A stretch of 64,000 nt of DNA, from assembly GCA_046331625.1 (NCBI GenBank), contig JAXLQL010000014.1:124001-188000 (forward strand), written 5' to 3'. Positions 36,245 to 45,590 of the stretch are shown piece after piece. The translations under genes were made by a program, and so were the position numbers. Each line of letters starts with the position of its first letter. The stretch's first letter is position 1. Source of the DNA: JAXLQL01 sp046331625 (GTDB taxonomy: Bacteria; Acidobacteriota; Terriglobia; Bryobacterales; Bryobacteraceae). Below the pieces are notes generated by a model. It saw only the letters and a program-made list of their open reading frames with translations, did no database searches and was not told the DNA's origin.

Positions 36245-36925
36245 ATGAACAATCCCATAATCGTCGCACTCGATGTCCCGTCCGCTAGTGAGGCCTTGTC
36301 GCTCGTCGACAAGCTGGCCGGTTCGGTGGCCATGTTCAAGGTCGGCATGGAGCTCTATGCCGGCGAAGGCGCGCCGCTCGTCAAGGAACTGCTCATGCGC
36401 GGCGGGCGCGTGTTCCTCGACATGAAGTTCTACGACATTCCGGAAACGGTGAAGCGCGCCACCGCGCGCGTTGCGGAGCTCGGCGTGAGTCTGCTCACCG
36501 TGCATGGCAGCGTGCCCGTGATGCAAGCCGCCGCCGAAGCGCGCAAGGGATCGGCGCTGAAGGTGCTTGCGGTCACCGTGCTGACCAGTTTCGATTGCCA
36601 AGACCTCAACGACATGGGCTACTTCACCTCGGTTTCAGACCTCGTGGATCATCGCGTGTGGAAGGCCAAGGAAGCGGGCGTGGATGGCGTGGTGTGTTCG
36701 CCGCTCGAAGTGAAAGCCGTGCGGGAAACACTGGGCGCCGATGCCGTGCTGGTGACTCCCGGAGTGCGATCGCCAGGCGCCGCGGCGGGCGACCAGAAGC
36801 GCATCGCTACTCCAGCCGAAGCCATGCGTGACGGCGCCAGCTACCTCGTCATTGGACGCCAGATCACTCGCGCCTCCGATCCACGCGCCGAAGCGAAGAA
36901 AATCCTCGAGGAGATCGCGCGATGA
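36245..36925 (+). CDS. pyrF: Orotidine-5'-phosphate decarboxylase
   Basis: PyrF catalyses the last step of UMP synthesis, the decarboxylation of OMP. The protein has 226 residues, normal for the bacterial type. The start region is IIVALDVPSASEAL. The catalytic Lys-Asp cluster is in VFLDMKFYDIPETVKRA (DxKxxDI). The phosphate-binding end is VTPGVRSPGAAAGDQKR and ASYLVIGRQIT. The frame is open upstream within selD, but ATG 36245 is the start consistent with the conserved N-terminus. It overlaps tdh by ATGA (36922-36925). It is not near other pyrimidine genes. Confidence 0.95.
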   Translation: MNNPIIVALDVPSASEALSLVDKLAGSVAMFKVGMELYAGEGAPLVKELLMRGGRVFLDMKFYDIPETVKRATARVAELGVSLLTVHGSVPVMQAAAEARKGSALKVLAVTVLTSFDCQDLNDMGYFTSVSDLVDHRVWKAKEAGVDGVVCSPLEVKAVRETLGADAVLVTPGVRSPGAAAGDQKRIATPAEAMRDGASYLVIGRQITRASDPRAEAKKILEEIAR

Positions 36926-37950
36926 AAGCGCTCGTCAAGCAGCACGCCGAGCCCGGACTGTGGCTCACCGATATTCCCGAGCCCGAGTATGGTCCCGATG
37001 AAGTGCTGATCCGCGTCATGCGAACGGGCATCTGCGGCACCGATGTGCACATCTATCAGTGGGACGATTGGGCCAAGAAGACGATCCCTGTGCCAATGGC
37101 GATCGGACACGAGTTTGTGGGCCGTGTGGAAAAGGTCGGCGCAAACGTCCGTGACTTCGTCCCCGGCGACATCGTCAGCGGAGAGGGGCACGTGGTCTGC
37201 GGGCATTGTCGGAATTGTCTCGCTGGCCGCTTAGTGATGTGCGCGAACACGAAGGGCCTCGGCGTCAATCGGCCCGGGTGCTTCGCTGAATTCGTGGTGC
37301 TGCCCCGCACCAATTGCTGGAAGCATCACCAAGACATCGATCTCGATGTAGCCGCCATCTTCGATCCGTTCGGCAATGCCGTGCATACCGCGCTCTCGTT
37401 CCCGGTGCTCGGCGAAGATGTGCTCATCACCGGCGCCGGACCGATCGGCATCATGTCGGCCTTGGTCGCCAAGCACGCCGGCGCGCGCCATGTAGTGATC
37501 ACCGATATCAACCCCCATCGCATCGGGCTCGCTAAGCGCTGTGGTGTACCAACCGCCGTCGATGGGAAGACCACTGACTTCGAGCAACTCTACAAGAAGC
37601 TCGGCATGACCGAAGGCTTCGACATCGGCTTCGAAATGTCGGGCAACGCCGTTGCGTTCAAGCAGATGGTTTCGCTCATGAGCCACGGCGGCCGTATCGC
37701 CATGCTCGGGATTCCGCCGCAGGAGATGACCATGGACTGGAAGCCGGTCATCTTCAACATGCTCACCGTGAAGGGCATCTACGGGCGCGAGATCTACGAG
37801 ACCTGGTACAAGATGACGGTGCTACTCGAGTCCGGTTTGAACATCGCGCCGGTGATCACGCACCGCTTCTCGCATCGCGATTGGGAGAAGGGCTTCGAAG
37901 TGATGAAGACGGGGAACTCGGGCAAAGTGGTGCTCGACTGGACCGACTAG
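36922..37950 (+). CDS. tdh: L-threonine 3-dehydrogenase
   Basis: Tdh is a zinc- and NAD-dependent enzyme that oxidises threonine to 2-amino-3-ketobutyrate. It has 342 residues, the usual length. The catalytic zinc ligands are in GICGTDVHIY and GHEFVGRV. The structural zinc cysteines are in CGHCRNCLAGRLVMC. The NAD site is LITGAGPIGIMSALVAKHAGA. The tail GNSGKVVLDWTD is typical. It is followed eight bases later by kbl, so the two steps of threonine breakdown to glycine and acetyl-CoA are encoded together, as in many bacteria. It is translationally coupled to pyrF. Confidence 0.96.
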   Translation: MKALVKQHAEPGLWLTDIPEPEYGPDEVLIRVMRTGICGTDVHIYQWDDWAKKTIPVPMAIGHEFVGRVEKVGANVRDFVPGDIVSGEGHVVCGHCRNCLAGRLVMCANTKGLGVNRPGCFAEFVVLPRTNCWKHHQDIDLDVAAIFDPFGNAVHTALSFPVLGEDVLITGAGPIGIMSALVAKHAGARHVVITDINPHRIGLAKRCGVPTAVDGKTTDFEQLYKKLGMTEGFDIGFEMSGNAVAFKQMVSLMSHGGRIAMLGIPPQEMTMDWKPVIFNMLTVKGIYGREIYETWYKMTVLLESGLNIAPVITHRFSHRDWEKGFEVMKTGNSGKVVLDWTD

Positions 37951-37958
37951 GAGGCAGC

Positions 37959-39140
37959 ATGTACGGAGCGATCCAGGCGCATATCGCCGCCGAGCTCGAG
38001 AAGATCCGCGAAGCCGGACTGTACAAGAGCGAGCGTCCGCTCGAGTCACCGCAATCGTCCGATATTGTTTCGGGCGGCGGGCACGTCCTCAATCTCTGCG
38101 CGAACAACTATCTGGGCTTGGCGAACCATCCCGCCGTGATCGCCGCCGCCAAAGATGCGCTCGACCACTGGGGCTTCGGCATGGCCTCGGTGCGCTTCAT
38201 TTGCGGCACGCAATCGATCCACAAGGAACTCGAACGGCGGCTATCGGAATTTCTCGGCACCGATGACACGATCCTGTTCTCGTCCTGTTGGGATGCCAAC
38301 GGTGGCGTGTTTGAAACGCTGCTCGGTGCGGAAGATGCGGTGATCTCTGACGAACTCAATCACGCCAGCATCATTGACGGCATTCGCCTGTGCAAGGCGC
38401 AACGATTCCGTTACCGCAACTGCGACATGGCCGATCTCGAGACGAAGCTCGAGGAAGCGAAAGGCGCGCGGTTCCGCCTGGTGGTCACGGACGGCGTCTT
38501 CTCGATGGACGGCTACTTGGCTCCGCTCGCCGAGATCTGCGCGCTGGCCGAAAAGTACGACGCGCTGGTGATGGTGGACGATTCGCACGCCGTCGGCTTC
38601 ATCGGATCGCACGGCCGCGGCACCATAGAGCGCGCGGGCGTGATGGGCCGCGTCGACATCGTCACCGGAACGCTCGGCAAAGCGCTCGGCGGGGCCAGCG
38701 GCGGCTACGTGGCCGCGCGGCGCGAGATCGTCGACATGATGCGCCAACGCGCACGGCCATATTTGTTTTCGAACTCGGTGGCGCCTCCCATCGTCGCCGC
38801 GTCGTTGAAGGTGCTCGATCTGCTCGGCGAGTCGAACCAGTTGCGTTCGCGCCTCGAAGAGAACCAGCGCTTCTTCCGCGAACAGATGACGGCGGCCGGA
38901 TTCACGCTGTTGCCCGGCGAGCACCCCATCATCCCGATCATGCTCGGGGACGCCAAAGTGGCCGGAGCGCTCGCCTCGGCGCTCATGAAGAAGGGCGTGT
39001 ACGTGGTGGCGTTCTCGTATCCGGTGGTGCCGCAGGGCAAGGCGCGCATCCGCACGCAGATGTCGGCCGCTCACACCATCGAGCAGTTACGCTTTGCCGT
39101 GTCGAAATTCGCCGAGGCCAAGGCCGAACTCGGCCTGTAG
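37959..39140 (+). CDS. kbl: Glycine C-acetyltransferase (2-amino-3-ketobutyrate CoA ligase)
   Basis: Kbl is a PLP enzyme that cleaves the product of Tdh with CoA to give glycine and acetyl-CoA. It has 393 residues of the alpha-oxoamine synthase family. Visible motifs are LNLCANNYLGLANHP, FGMASVRFICGTQSIHKELE, the PLP-stacking DELNHASIIDG, VMVDDSHAVGFIG, and the Schiff-base Lys in TGTLGKALGGASGGYV. The AGGAGG ribosome-binding site immediately precedes ATG 37959. It forms a functional pair with tdh. Confidence 0.96.
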   Translation: MYGAIQAHIAAELEKIREAGLYKSERPLESPQSSDIVSGGGHVLNLCANNYLGLANHPAVIAAAKDALDHWGFGMASVRFICGTQSIHKELERRLSEFLGTDDTILFSSCWDANGGVFETLLGAEDAVISDELNHASIIDGIRLCKAQRFRYRNCDMADLETKLEEAKGARFRLVVTDGVFSMDGYLAPLAEICALAEKYDALVMVDDSHAVGFIGSHGRGTIERAGVMGRVDIVTGTLGKALGGASGGYVAARREIVDMMRQRARPYLFSNSVAPPIVAASLKVLDLLGESNQLRSRLEENQRFFREQMTAAGFTLLPGEHPIIPIMLGDAKVAGALASALMKKGVYVVAFSYPVVPQGKARIRTQMSAAHTIEQLRFAVSKFAEAKAELGL

Positions 39141-39161
39141 AAACGGGCTATCATCGGTCAC

Positions 39162-39656
39162 ATGACCTATCGGCTGTTGCCGTTTCTTCTTGCTGCCGGA
39201 GCACTCCTGGCGCAGGCCCCCGCCGCGGATTCCAAACGCCAGGACATTCTCACGTTGATGGACGTATCCGGAGCCGTGAACACCCTGACGCAGATCTTCA
39301 GCCGCGAGACGGTGGAGGCGCAGATGCGCCAGATGATCATGAAGAACGTGCCGGCGGGCAAGGAACAAGAGGCCGAGACGTTCATCCGCGAGTTCTCGAA
39401 TGACTTCGCCGCGGAAGCGCCCAAGCACATCGGCGAGTTGAAAGACAAAGTGGCCGAGATCTACGACAAATACTACTCGGCGCAGGACATCAAAGATTTG
39501 ATCGCTTTTTTCAAGACGCCGGTCGGCCAGAAACTGGTAACGATCGCACCGAAGGTGGCTGTGGAGAGCATGCAAATCGGACAGGGTTGGGGCATGGACC
39601 TCGGCAAACAGATCGGCGAACGAGTCAGCAAGCGGCTCGCCGAGCGGAAACAATGA
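39162..39656 (+). CDS. DUF2059 family exported protein
   Basis: This is a 164-residue protein with a signal peptide (RLLPFLLAAGALLAQAPA) and an all-helical body: ILTLMDVSGAVNTLTQIF, then YDKYYSAQDIKDLIAFFKT and PVGQKLVTIAPKVAVESM. The segment around SAQDIKDLIAFFKTPVG is the hallmark of DUF2059. Function is unknown; it is presumably periplasmic. Its stop overlaps the start of the next gene (ATGA at 39653-39656), so the two are coupled. Confidence 0.82.
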   Translation: MTYRLLPFLLAAGALLAQAPAADSKRQDILTLMDVSGAVNTLTQIFSRETVEAQMRQMIMKNVPAGKEQEAETFIREFSNDFAAEAPKHIGELKDKVAEIYDKYYSAQDIKDLIAFFKTPVGQKLVTIAPKVAVESMQIGQGWGMDLGKQIGERVSKRLAERKQ

Positions 39657-40681
39657 TGCGGCGGCGCGACTTCTGTCTTCTCCCCGCGGCAGCGCTGGCG
39701 CAACAGCCGGCCACCGCTTCGAACCTGGTGCTGCTGACGCTCGACGGGCTGCGTTGGCAGGAAGTGTTCACCGGCATCGATCCGCGCCTGATGCTCGAGC
39801 GCTCCACGCAGATGCACGAGCAGCGCGCGCTCCGGGACCGCTTGTGGCGCGAGTCACCCACCGAGCGTCGCGAGGCGCTGATGCCGTATTTCTGGAAGAC
39901 GTTCGCCCCGCAGGCCGTGGTGAGAGAAGACGTGCGCGTCACAAACGCCTTTCGCGTCTCCTATCCCGGCTACTCCGAGATCCTCACCGGCCGCGCGCAA
40001 GACGATGTGATCCGCGGGAATGACCCGAAACAAAATCCCACCGAAACGTTTCTCGAGTTCTTGCGCCGGAAATATGGCGTCGCCAAGGAACTCATCGCTG
40101 TGTTCGCCTCGTGGGACGCCTTTCGATGGATCTCCGAGAGCAAGCCCGGCAGCCTCTTCATCAATGCCGCATATGAGGAAGCGGAGCCCACGCCGCGCGT
40201 GGCCGAGTTGAGCCGCTTGCAACGGCAATTGCTCACCGAAGACGACGGCGCGCGCCATGACTGGATCACATTCGAGATGGCAATCGACTATCTGCGAAAC
40301 GTGCGGCCGCGCGCGCTCTACATCGCCTTCAACGAGACGGACGAGTGGGCGCACCAGCGCCGCTACGATCGCGTGCTGATGATGGTCGCCTACGTCGATC
40401 GCTGCATCCAGACGCTGTGGGGGCTCATTCAATCCACGCCCGGTTATCGCGACCAAACGACGTTGGTGATCACTTGCGACCATGGACGCGGCGGGACGCT
40501 CGCCGACTGGAGCGACCACGGCTCACGCGTGGAGGGCGCCGATCGGATCTGGCTTGCTGCGGCTGGTCCGGCCAAGCGCGAGTTCGAAGGGGTCCGCACT
40601 CAGGCCGAAATCGCTCCGGCGATTCTGCGTAGTCTCGGGATCGATCCGGCTGAGTACGCTTCGCGCTTCGCGAGCAAGTAA
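39653..40681 (+). CDS. Alkaline-phosphatase/sulfatase-fold hydrolase
   Basis: This is a 342-residue exported protein. The N-terminus MMRRRDFCLLPAAALAQQ could be a Tat or Sec signal. The fold of the alkaline-phosphatase superfamily is seen from LVLLTLDGLRWQEVFTG (first metal Asp). It continues through RVSYPGYSEILTGR, where a Ser/Tyr nucleophile region is expected, to YIAFNETDEWAHQRRYDRVL (Asp/His ligands) and LVITCDHGRGG (Asp-His). The specific substrate (phosphodiester, phosphonate or sulfate) cannot be read. It is translationally coupled to the DUF2059 gene. No Cys-x-Pro-x-Arg sulfatase signature is present, which favours phosphatase/phosphodiesterase chemistry. Confidence 0.75.
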   Translation: MMRRRDFCLLPAAALAQQPATASNLVLLTLDGLRWQEVFTGIDPRLMLERSTQMHEQRALRDRLWRESPTERREALMPYFWKTFAPQAVVREDVRVTNAFRVSYPGYSEILTGRAQDDVIRGNDPKQNPTETFLEFLRRKYGVAKELIAVFASWDAFRWISESKPGSLFINAAYEEAEPTPRVAELSRLQRQLLTEDDGARHDWITFEMAIDYLRNVRPRALYIAFNETDEWAHQRRYDRVLMMVAYVDRCIQTLWGLIQSTPGYRDQTTLVITCDHGRGGTLADWSDHGSRVEGADRIWLAAAGPAKREFEGVRTQAEIAPAILRSLGIDPAEYASRFASK

Positions 40682-40683
40682 TG

Positions 40684-40920
40684 TGGAGCGGGCTTTGGCT
40701 CGGGGATTTAACCGGCACGAGACTTCCGTCTCGCCATGTTCTTAAGGAAGCCGGAAGCGGGACTCAAGTCCCGCGCTGGCTAAAGCCCGCCCTACACGGA
40801 GCCTGAAGGGGGCATCCGAAAAGTCTGCGCGGCTGGCGAAGAGACTGAAGGATAGCAATTTCGACGCAGGAGTTGTCAGAGAGTTCGAGAGAGTCCCCTG
40901 CCGGCTGAAGCCTGGCCCAC
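40684..40920. repeat. Second block of the dispersed double-hairpin repeat family
   Basis: The 382-base gap 40682-41063 contains no credible gene. GCGGGACTCAAGTCCCGC (40757-40774) is the same hairpin as at 1902-1919 with one loop change, and is followed by GGCTAAAGCCC. Around 40831-40855, GGCTGGCGAAGAGACTGAAG and GATAG repeat the sequence found after the uvrC-side hairpins. Near 40900 the element GGCTGAAGCCTGGCCCAC appears again. This confirms a mosaic repeat of more than 100 bases present at least twice in the window. No other signal is seen between 40921 and 41063. Confidence 0.72.
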
Positions 40921-41063
40921 ACCTCAGACGACCGGCGAAGCGCCGGAATCCCCAGCGTCTGAGTCATTTCACGCTCGGGTTGGGCGAGAACGTGTTCCTA
41001 CTACGCTCCACGTGATCGGTTACAGCCTGTGCCATTGGCAGCGCGGTTGCAGACGACACTGTC

Positions 41064-41942
41064 GTGCAGGCTACCGAACAACTCGCGCAGACGCGTCAGA
41101 GATATGACCCGCGCCGGGTCCTCGTACCGGTCGATTTCTCTGACCGCTCGGCCGCCGCGGTCCGTTGGGCCGGCGAGTTCGCGCGAGCCACGGGCGCCGA
41201 AGTGGCGCTCCACCACGTGCTGCCCGCCGGACACTACGAAGGCGGATTCGGCGCGCTGGGTGACCCGTTCCACGCCAAGCAGAAAATTATCGCGGCAGAT
41301 CTCGAAGAGATCGCCGCGCGGGACCTCGCCGGTGTTCATCACCGTTGCGAGGTGACTCAGGGCCAGGCTGGCCCCAGGCTCGCCGCTGCCGCGTCCGATG
41401 CGGACCTCGTCGTTGCTCCTACCCATGGCCGGTCGGCGCTGGCGAGCGTGATCCTGGGGTCGGTCGCCCTGCACTTACTCCGAAACTCCCCCGCACCCGT
41501 GCTGACCGGAGCCGACTTGCATCCGCGACGGCCGCTCATCCAGAGCATTCTCTGTGCGGTGGATCTCACCAGCGAAAGCCGCAAGGCTCTCGATCTTGCC
41601 GCCGCACTGGCCCCGCGCTTCGATGCGCGGCTGTTCCTGCTCCACGTAGTGGAAGAACTCGGAGCCGAAGAAGGCGAGTACGCCCGCACCGATTCCGATG
41701 AAGTGACGCGGGCGGTGATGGCGCAGTTGCAGGAACTGGGAGCGCAGGCGGCGGCTCCGGTGAAACGCATCGTCGCCGGTGGACAAGTGGAGAGGGCGGT
41801 GACGCGCCAGGTGCGCGAGCTCGGTGCGGATCTGCTGATCATTGGCCGCGGGAAGCTGGCCTCGGGCGAGTTGGCGGTCCTCGGCAATGCTCACGCCTGG
41901 AGCTTGGTTCGCGAATCGCCGTGTCCGGTGCTTTGTGCCTGA
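41064..41942 (+). CDS. Tandem-domain universal stress protein (UspA family)
   Basis: This is a 292-residue cytoplasmic protein with two Usp domains. The first has RRVLVPVDFSDRSAAAVRWA and ends in an ATP-loop-like segment (VVAPTHGRSALASVILGSVA, then LHLLRNSPAPVL). The second has ILCAVDLTSESRKALDLA and LLIIGRGKLASGELAVLG, then VRESPCPVL. The second domain departs from the consensus G-x2-G-x9-G(S/T). It begins with GTG and starts a run of stress-type genes, being the first of three such double-Usp proteins before 50.1 kb. Usp proteins are induced on growth arrest; their partners are unknown. Confidence 0.87.
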   Translation: MQATEQLAQTRQRYDPRRVLVPVDFSDRSAAAVRWAGEFARATGAEVALHHVLPAGHYEGGFGALGDPFHAKQKIIAADLEEIAARDLAGVHHRCEVTQGQAGPRLAAAASDADLVVAPTHGRSALASVILGSVALHLLRNSPAPVLTGADLHPRRPLIQSILCAVDLTSESRKALDLAAALAPRFDARLFLLHVVEELGAEEGEYARTDSDEVTRAVMAQLQELGAQAAAPVKRIVAGGQVERAVTRQVRELGADLLIIGRGKLASGELAVLGNAHAWSLVRESPCPVLCA

Positions 41943-41955
41943 CGAGAATAAACCC

Positions 41956-42801
41956 GTGCACCGGATCCTATTCCCCGTGGACTTCTCCGAGCCTTGCGCC
42001 GCCACGGCGCCTTTCGTCGCTTCGATGGCGAACCTGTTCGATGCCAGCGTGACGATGTTGCACGTGGTCGACGCGCCCGACCTGCCGCGATCCAATGGAG
42101 CCGCCGCCAAGGCGTTCCGCTCCCTTGCATCGCACCGATGCGATGAAGCCGGCCGGCGATTGGAAACGTGGGGCGAACCCGAACTCTCGAGCGCCGAGCG
42201 CTTGGTCTGCGCGGGCGACGTGGCCGCCGAAATTGTCAAGAGCGCCGAAGCCACGCAGTCAGACCTGATCATGATGCCCACTCGCGGATCGGGCGGCATG
42301 CGGCGCTTCCTCATCGGATCGGTCACGGCCAAGGTGCTCCACGACGCTGGCTGCCCGGTCTGGACCGGTGTTCACCTAGACCGGCCGCACGACCCTGCGT
42401 TGAACACTCCGGTGCTTTGCGCCGTCAATCTGGCTGATGAGAACCGCGAGTCACTTCGATGGGCAGACGGCTTCGCGAGAGCTGCCCACGTTCGCCTCGT
42501 GGTGGTGCACGCAATGCCGCCGATGGCTTCGGGCGATGGCGAAGGGGCGCGCGAGCGGCTGGTGCGCTGGCACGCGCAGGCCTTGTCGGCGCTCGAAGAC
42601 ATGCTGGCCGAAGAAGAAATCCAGGCTGACGTAGTGCTGCACGCCGGCGAGCCGCCGCAGGTGGTGGCTGCCTCCGCCGAGCGCACGCACGCCGCGCTCG
42701 TGGTGATCGGCCGCGGGTCGGCCGGCGGCATGTCGGGATCGCTCAAGGCCAATGCCTACTCGATCGTGAGGAGTTCGCCCTGCCCCGTCGTCAGCGTGTA
42801 A
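41956..42801 (+). CDS. Tandem-domain universal stress protein (UspA family)
   Basis: This is a 281-residue protein with two Usp domains. The first is intact, with HRILFPVDFSEPCAATAPFV and MMPTRGSGGMRRFLIGSVTA, then KVLHDAGCPV, i.e. a complete ATP-binding loop. The second begins at PVLCAVNLADENRESLRW and ends VVIGRGSAGGMSGSLKANAY, then SIVRSSPCPVVSV. GTG 41956 gives the standard family N-terminus; an alternative GTG at 41935 overlaps the preceding gene by eight bases. It is cotranscribed with the Usp gene at 41064. Confidence 0.87.
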   Translation: MHRILFPVDFSEPCAATAPFVASMANLFDASVTMLHVVDAPDLPRSNGAAAKAFRSLASHRCDEAGRRLETWGEPELSSAERLVCAGDVAAEIVKSAEATQSDLIMMPTRGSGGMRRFLIGSVTAKVLHDAGCPVWTGVHLDRPHDPALNTPVLCAVNLADENRESLRWADGFARAAHVRLVVVHAMPPMASGDGEGARERLVRWHAQALSALEDMLAEEEIQADVVLHAGEPPQVVAASAERTHAALVVIGRGSAGGMSGSLKANAYSIVRSSPCPVVSV

Positions 42802-42852
42802 CCGCCGCCGATTACCATCGAACAGTGGAGACTCGTCTTTCCTTCACCCGCT

Positions 42853-45531
42853 ATGCCATCAGTCAATGACAAACTCGGCGCGATTGCGCGCCAACAAGCC
42901 AAGCTTGACGTCTTCTTTCGCCCCAAGTCAGTGGCCGTCATCGGAGCCACCGATCGCGCCCGCTCCGTGGGCCGTAGTGTCCTCGTGAATCTCACCGCCA
43001 CCCAGTTCGGTGGACAAGTCTGGGCCGTGAACTCGCGCCGCAGCGAAGTGTTGGGGATGCGAGCCTTCCCGAGCATTGCCGCCGTGCCCGCCAAAGTGGA
43101 CCTCGCCATCATCGTCACGCCGGCCCCCGCCGTTCCTGATGTGGTCTCCGAGTGTGTGGCCGCGGGCGTCCGCGGCGCCGTGATCATCAGCGCTGGCTTT
43201 CGCGAAGCCGGCGAGGAGGGCGTGGCGCTCGAACGCGAAATCCTGGCGCGCAAAGGGCCGATGCGCATCATCGGTCCGAACTGCCTCGGCGTAATGTGTC
43301 CGGCCAGCGGCCTCAACGCCACTTTCGCCAACGGATCCGCGCTCAACGGCAATGTGGCGCTGCTCAGCCAGAGCGGTGCGCTCTGCACCTCCATTCTCGA
43401 CCACAGCCTGAAGGAACGCGTTGGATTCAGCGCGTTCATCTCCACCGGTTCGATGCTCGATGTCGGCTGGGCCGATCTCATCGACTATCTGGCTGAGGAC
43501 TCGCACACGCGCAGCATCCTGATCTACATGGAGTCGATCGGTGACGCGCGCGCATTCCTTTCCGCGGCGCGCGAGGCCGCGCTCTCGAAACCGATCCTGG
43601 TGATCAAGGCCGGCCGCACTGAAGCCGCCGCCAAGGCCGCGGCCTCGCATACCGGAGCGCTTGCGGGCAGTGACGAAGTGCTCGACGCCGCATTCGAACG
43701 CAGCGGCGTGTTGCGCGTCGACACCATCGCTGACCTGTTCAACATGGCCGAGGTCTTGGGCAAGCAGCCGCGCCCCGTAGGTTCGCGCCTCACGATCTTG
43801 ACCAACGCCGGTGGACCCGCTGTGCTCGCCACCGACGCGCTGATCGGCGGCGGCGGCCAACTCACCACGCTCTCTGAGACCACGGTCGAGAAGCTGAATC
43901 AGCTACTGCCGCCGCACTGGAGCCACGGCAATCCGGTGGACCTGCTCGGCGACGCCGATGCCGACCGCTACGCGCAAGGCGCAAGCATCGTGCTCGAAGA
44001 GCCGGCCAGCGATGGCTTGCTCGTCATCCTGACGCCGCAGGCGATGACTACTCCCGCCGAGGTCGCCGAGCGCGTGGCCAAGCAAGTGGCTCACGCCCGC
44101 ATTCCGATTCTGACCAGTTGGATGGGCGGCGCCGACGTCGCCCTCGGCCGCGACATCTTCAACCGCGCGGGCATTCCCGGCTTCGACTATCCCGACGACG
44201 CCGCCCGCGCGTTCAACTACATGGTCCACTACAGCCAGAACCTGCGCGCGCTGTATGAGACTCCGGCGCTAATTGACGACGCCGATCCGCCGCTGGCCGA
44301 GGAAGCCTCGCGGATCGTCGCCGCAACCCGCGCTTCGGGGCGCACGCTGCTCACCGAGCACGAGTCGAAGAAACTTCTTTCGGCGTGGGGCATTCCCACG
44401 GTGCGCACGGAGCTGGCCACCAGCGAGCGCGAGGCCGTGCGCCTGGCGCGCGAGATCGGATATCCGGTGGCGGCCAAGTTGCACTCGACTACCGTGACCC
44501 ACAAGTCAGACGTGGGCGGCGTGCGGCTCGGGCTCGAGACCGACGCGGCGGTGAAGCATGCCTGGAAAACGCTTTCGGCGATCGAAGGTTTCGAAGGCGC
44601 GGCCATCCAGCCGATGGTGAAGACCTCCGGCTACGAGTTGATCCTCGGCAGCAGTATCGACCCGCAGTTCGGTCCGGTGCTCTTGTTCGGGTCGGGCGGA
44701 ACCTTGGTTGAGGTTTACCGCGATCGAGCTCTGGCCTTGCCGCCGCTCAACAGCACGCTCGCGATGCGCCTGATGCGGTCCACCAAAGTGTTCCGTGCGC
44801 TGCAGGGCGTTCGCGGGCGCGCTCCGGTGGATCTCGAGAAACTCGCTGCGTTGCTGGTTCGGTTCAGCCGCTTGGTGGTGGAGTGCGAAGGGATTCAGGA
44901 GATCGACATCAATCCGCTGGTGGTCTCTGACACCACGCAGGTGGCGCTCGACGCGCGGGTCATCCTTTCTCCTGCTGAACCGGGCCGCTACCCGCGCCCG
45001 GCGATCCGGCCCTATCCGGTGCAGTACCAGTGGCAAGCGCAGCTTCGGAACGCGACTATGAGTATTCGCCCAATCCGCCCCGAAGATGAGCCCCTGATGG
45101 TGCGATTTCACCAATCTTTGTCCGACGAGAGCGTCTATTTCCGCTACTTCCACTACATGAACCTGGGCCAAAGGATCTCGCATGAGCGGCTGACGCGCAT
45201 CTGTTTCATTGACTATGACCGTCAGATCGCCCTGCTCGGGCTGGTCAATGGCGAGGTGGCGGGTGTGGCGCGGCTGACGCGGTTGCGCGCCACCAACGCT
45301 GCCGAGTTCGCTCTTCTGATCGCCGACAAATGGCAGCGAAAAGGCGTGGGGACGCTGCTATTCCGGCGTTTGCTCGAAGTGGCGGCCCGGGAAGGAATCT
45401 CCACCATGACCGGTGAGACGCTGCGGGAAAACCAGCCCATGGTGAACCTGGCGCGTAAGCTTGGGCTGTCGGTGCAAGACGATCCCGAAGAGGGCGTGGT
45501 GAAGATCGCCGGAGTTCCGCGCGTTGTCTAG
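42853..45531 (+). CDS. NDP-forming acyl-CoA synthetase fused to a GNAT acetyltransferase (Pat-like)
   Basis: The protein has 892 residues. It has a CoA-binding Rossmann domain (KSVAVIGATDRARSVGRSVL), succinyl-CoA-ligase-like domains with SQSGALCTSILDH and the catalytic-His region ASHTGALAGSDEV, an ATP-grasp domain (KLHSTTVTHKSDVGGVRLGL), and a C-terminal GNAT domain (ADKWQRKGVGTLLFRRLLEV). This is the PatZ/YfiQ architecture of protein-lysine acetyltransferases. The catalytic His is retained, unlike in many Pat proteins where the synthetase part is dead, so genuine ADP-forming acyl-CoA synthetase activity is also possible. Placed among Usp genes, it may acetylate metabolic enzymes under energy stress; that is an inference. 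Confidence 0.86.
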   Translation: MPSVNDKLGAIARQQAKLDVFFRPKSVAVIGATDRARSVGRSVLVNLTATQFGGQVWAVNSRRSEVLGMRAFPSIAAVPAKVDLAIIVTPAPAVPDVVSECVAAGVRGAVIISAGFREAGEEGVALEREILARKGPMRIIGPNCLGVMCPASGLNATFANGSALNGNVALLSQSGALCTSILDHSLKERVGFSAFISTGSMLDVGWADLIDYLAEDSHTRSILIYMESIGDARAFLSAAREAALSKPILVIKAGRTEAAAKAAASHTGALAGSDEVLDAAFERSGVLRVDTIADLFNMAEVLGKQPRPVGSRLTILTNAGGPAVLATDALIGGGGQLTTLSETTVEKLNQLLPPHWSHGNPVDLLGDADADRYAQGASIVLEEPASDGLLVILTPQAMTTPAEVAERVAKQVAHARIPILTSWMGGADVALGRDIFNRAGIPGFDYPDDAARAFNYMVHYSQNLRALYETPALIDDADPPLAEEASRIVAATRASGRTLLTEHESKKLLSAWGIPTVRTELATSEREAVRLAREIGYPVAAKLHSTTVTHKSDVGGVRLGLETDAAVKHAWKTLSAIEGFEGAAIQPMVKTSGYELILGSSIDPQFGPVLLFGSGGTLVEVYRDRALALPPLNSTLAMRLMRSTKVFRALQGVRGRAPVDLEKLAALLVRFSRLVVECEGIQEIDINPLVVSDTTQVALDARVILSPAEPGRYPRPAIRPYPVQYQWQAQLRNATMSIRPIRPEDEPLMVRFHQSLSDESVYFRYFHYMNLGQRISHERLTRICFIDYDRQIALLGLVNGEVAGVARLTRLRATNAAEFALLIADKWQRKGVGTLLFRRLLEVAAREGISTMTGETLRENQPMVNLARKLGLSVQDDPEEGVVKIAGVPRVV

Positions 45532-45590
45532 AGCTCGGGATGAAGCTGGCATCTGAATTGCCCATGTTCATGGTGTAAGGAGCTTCGACC

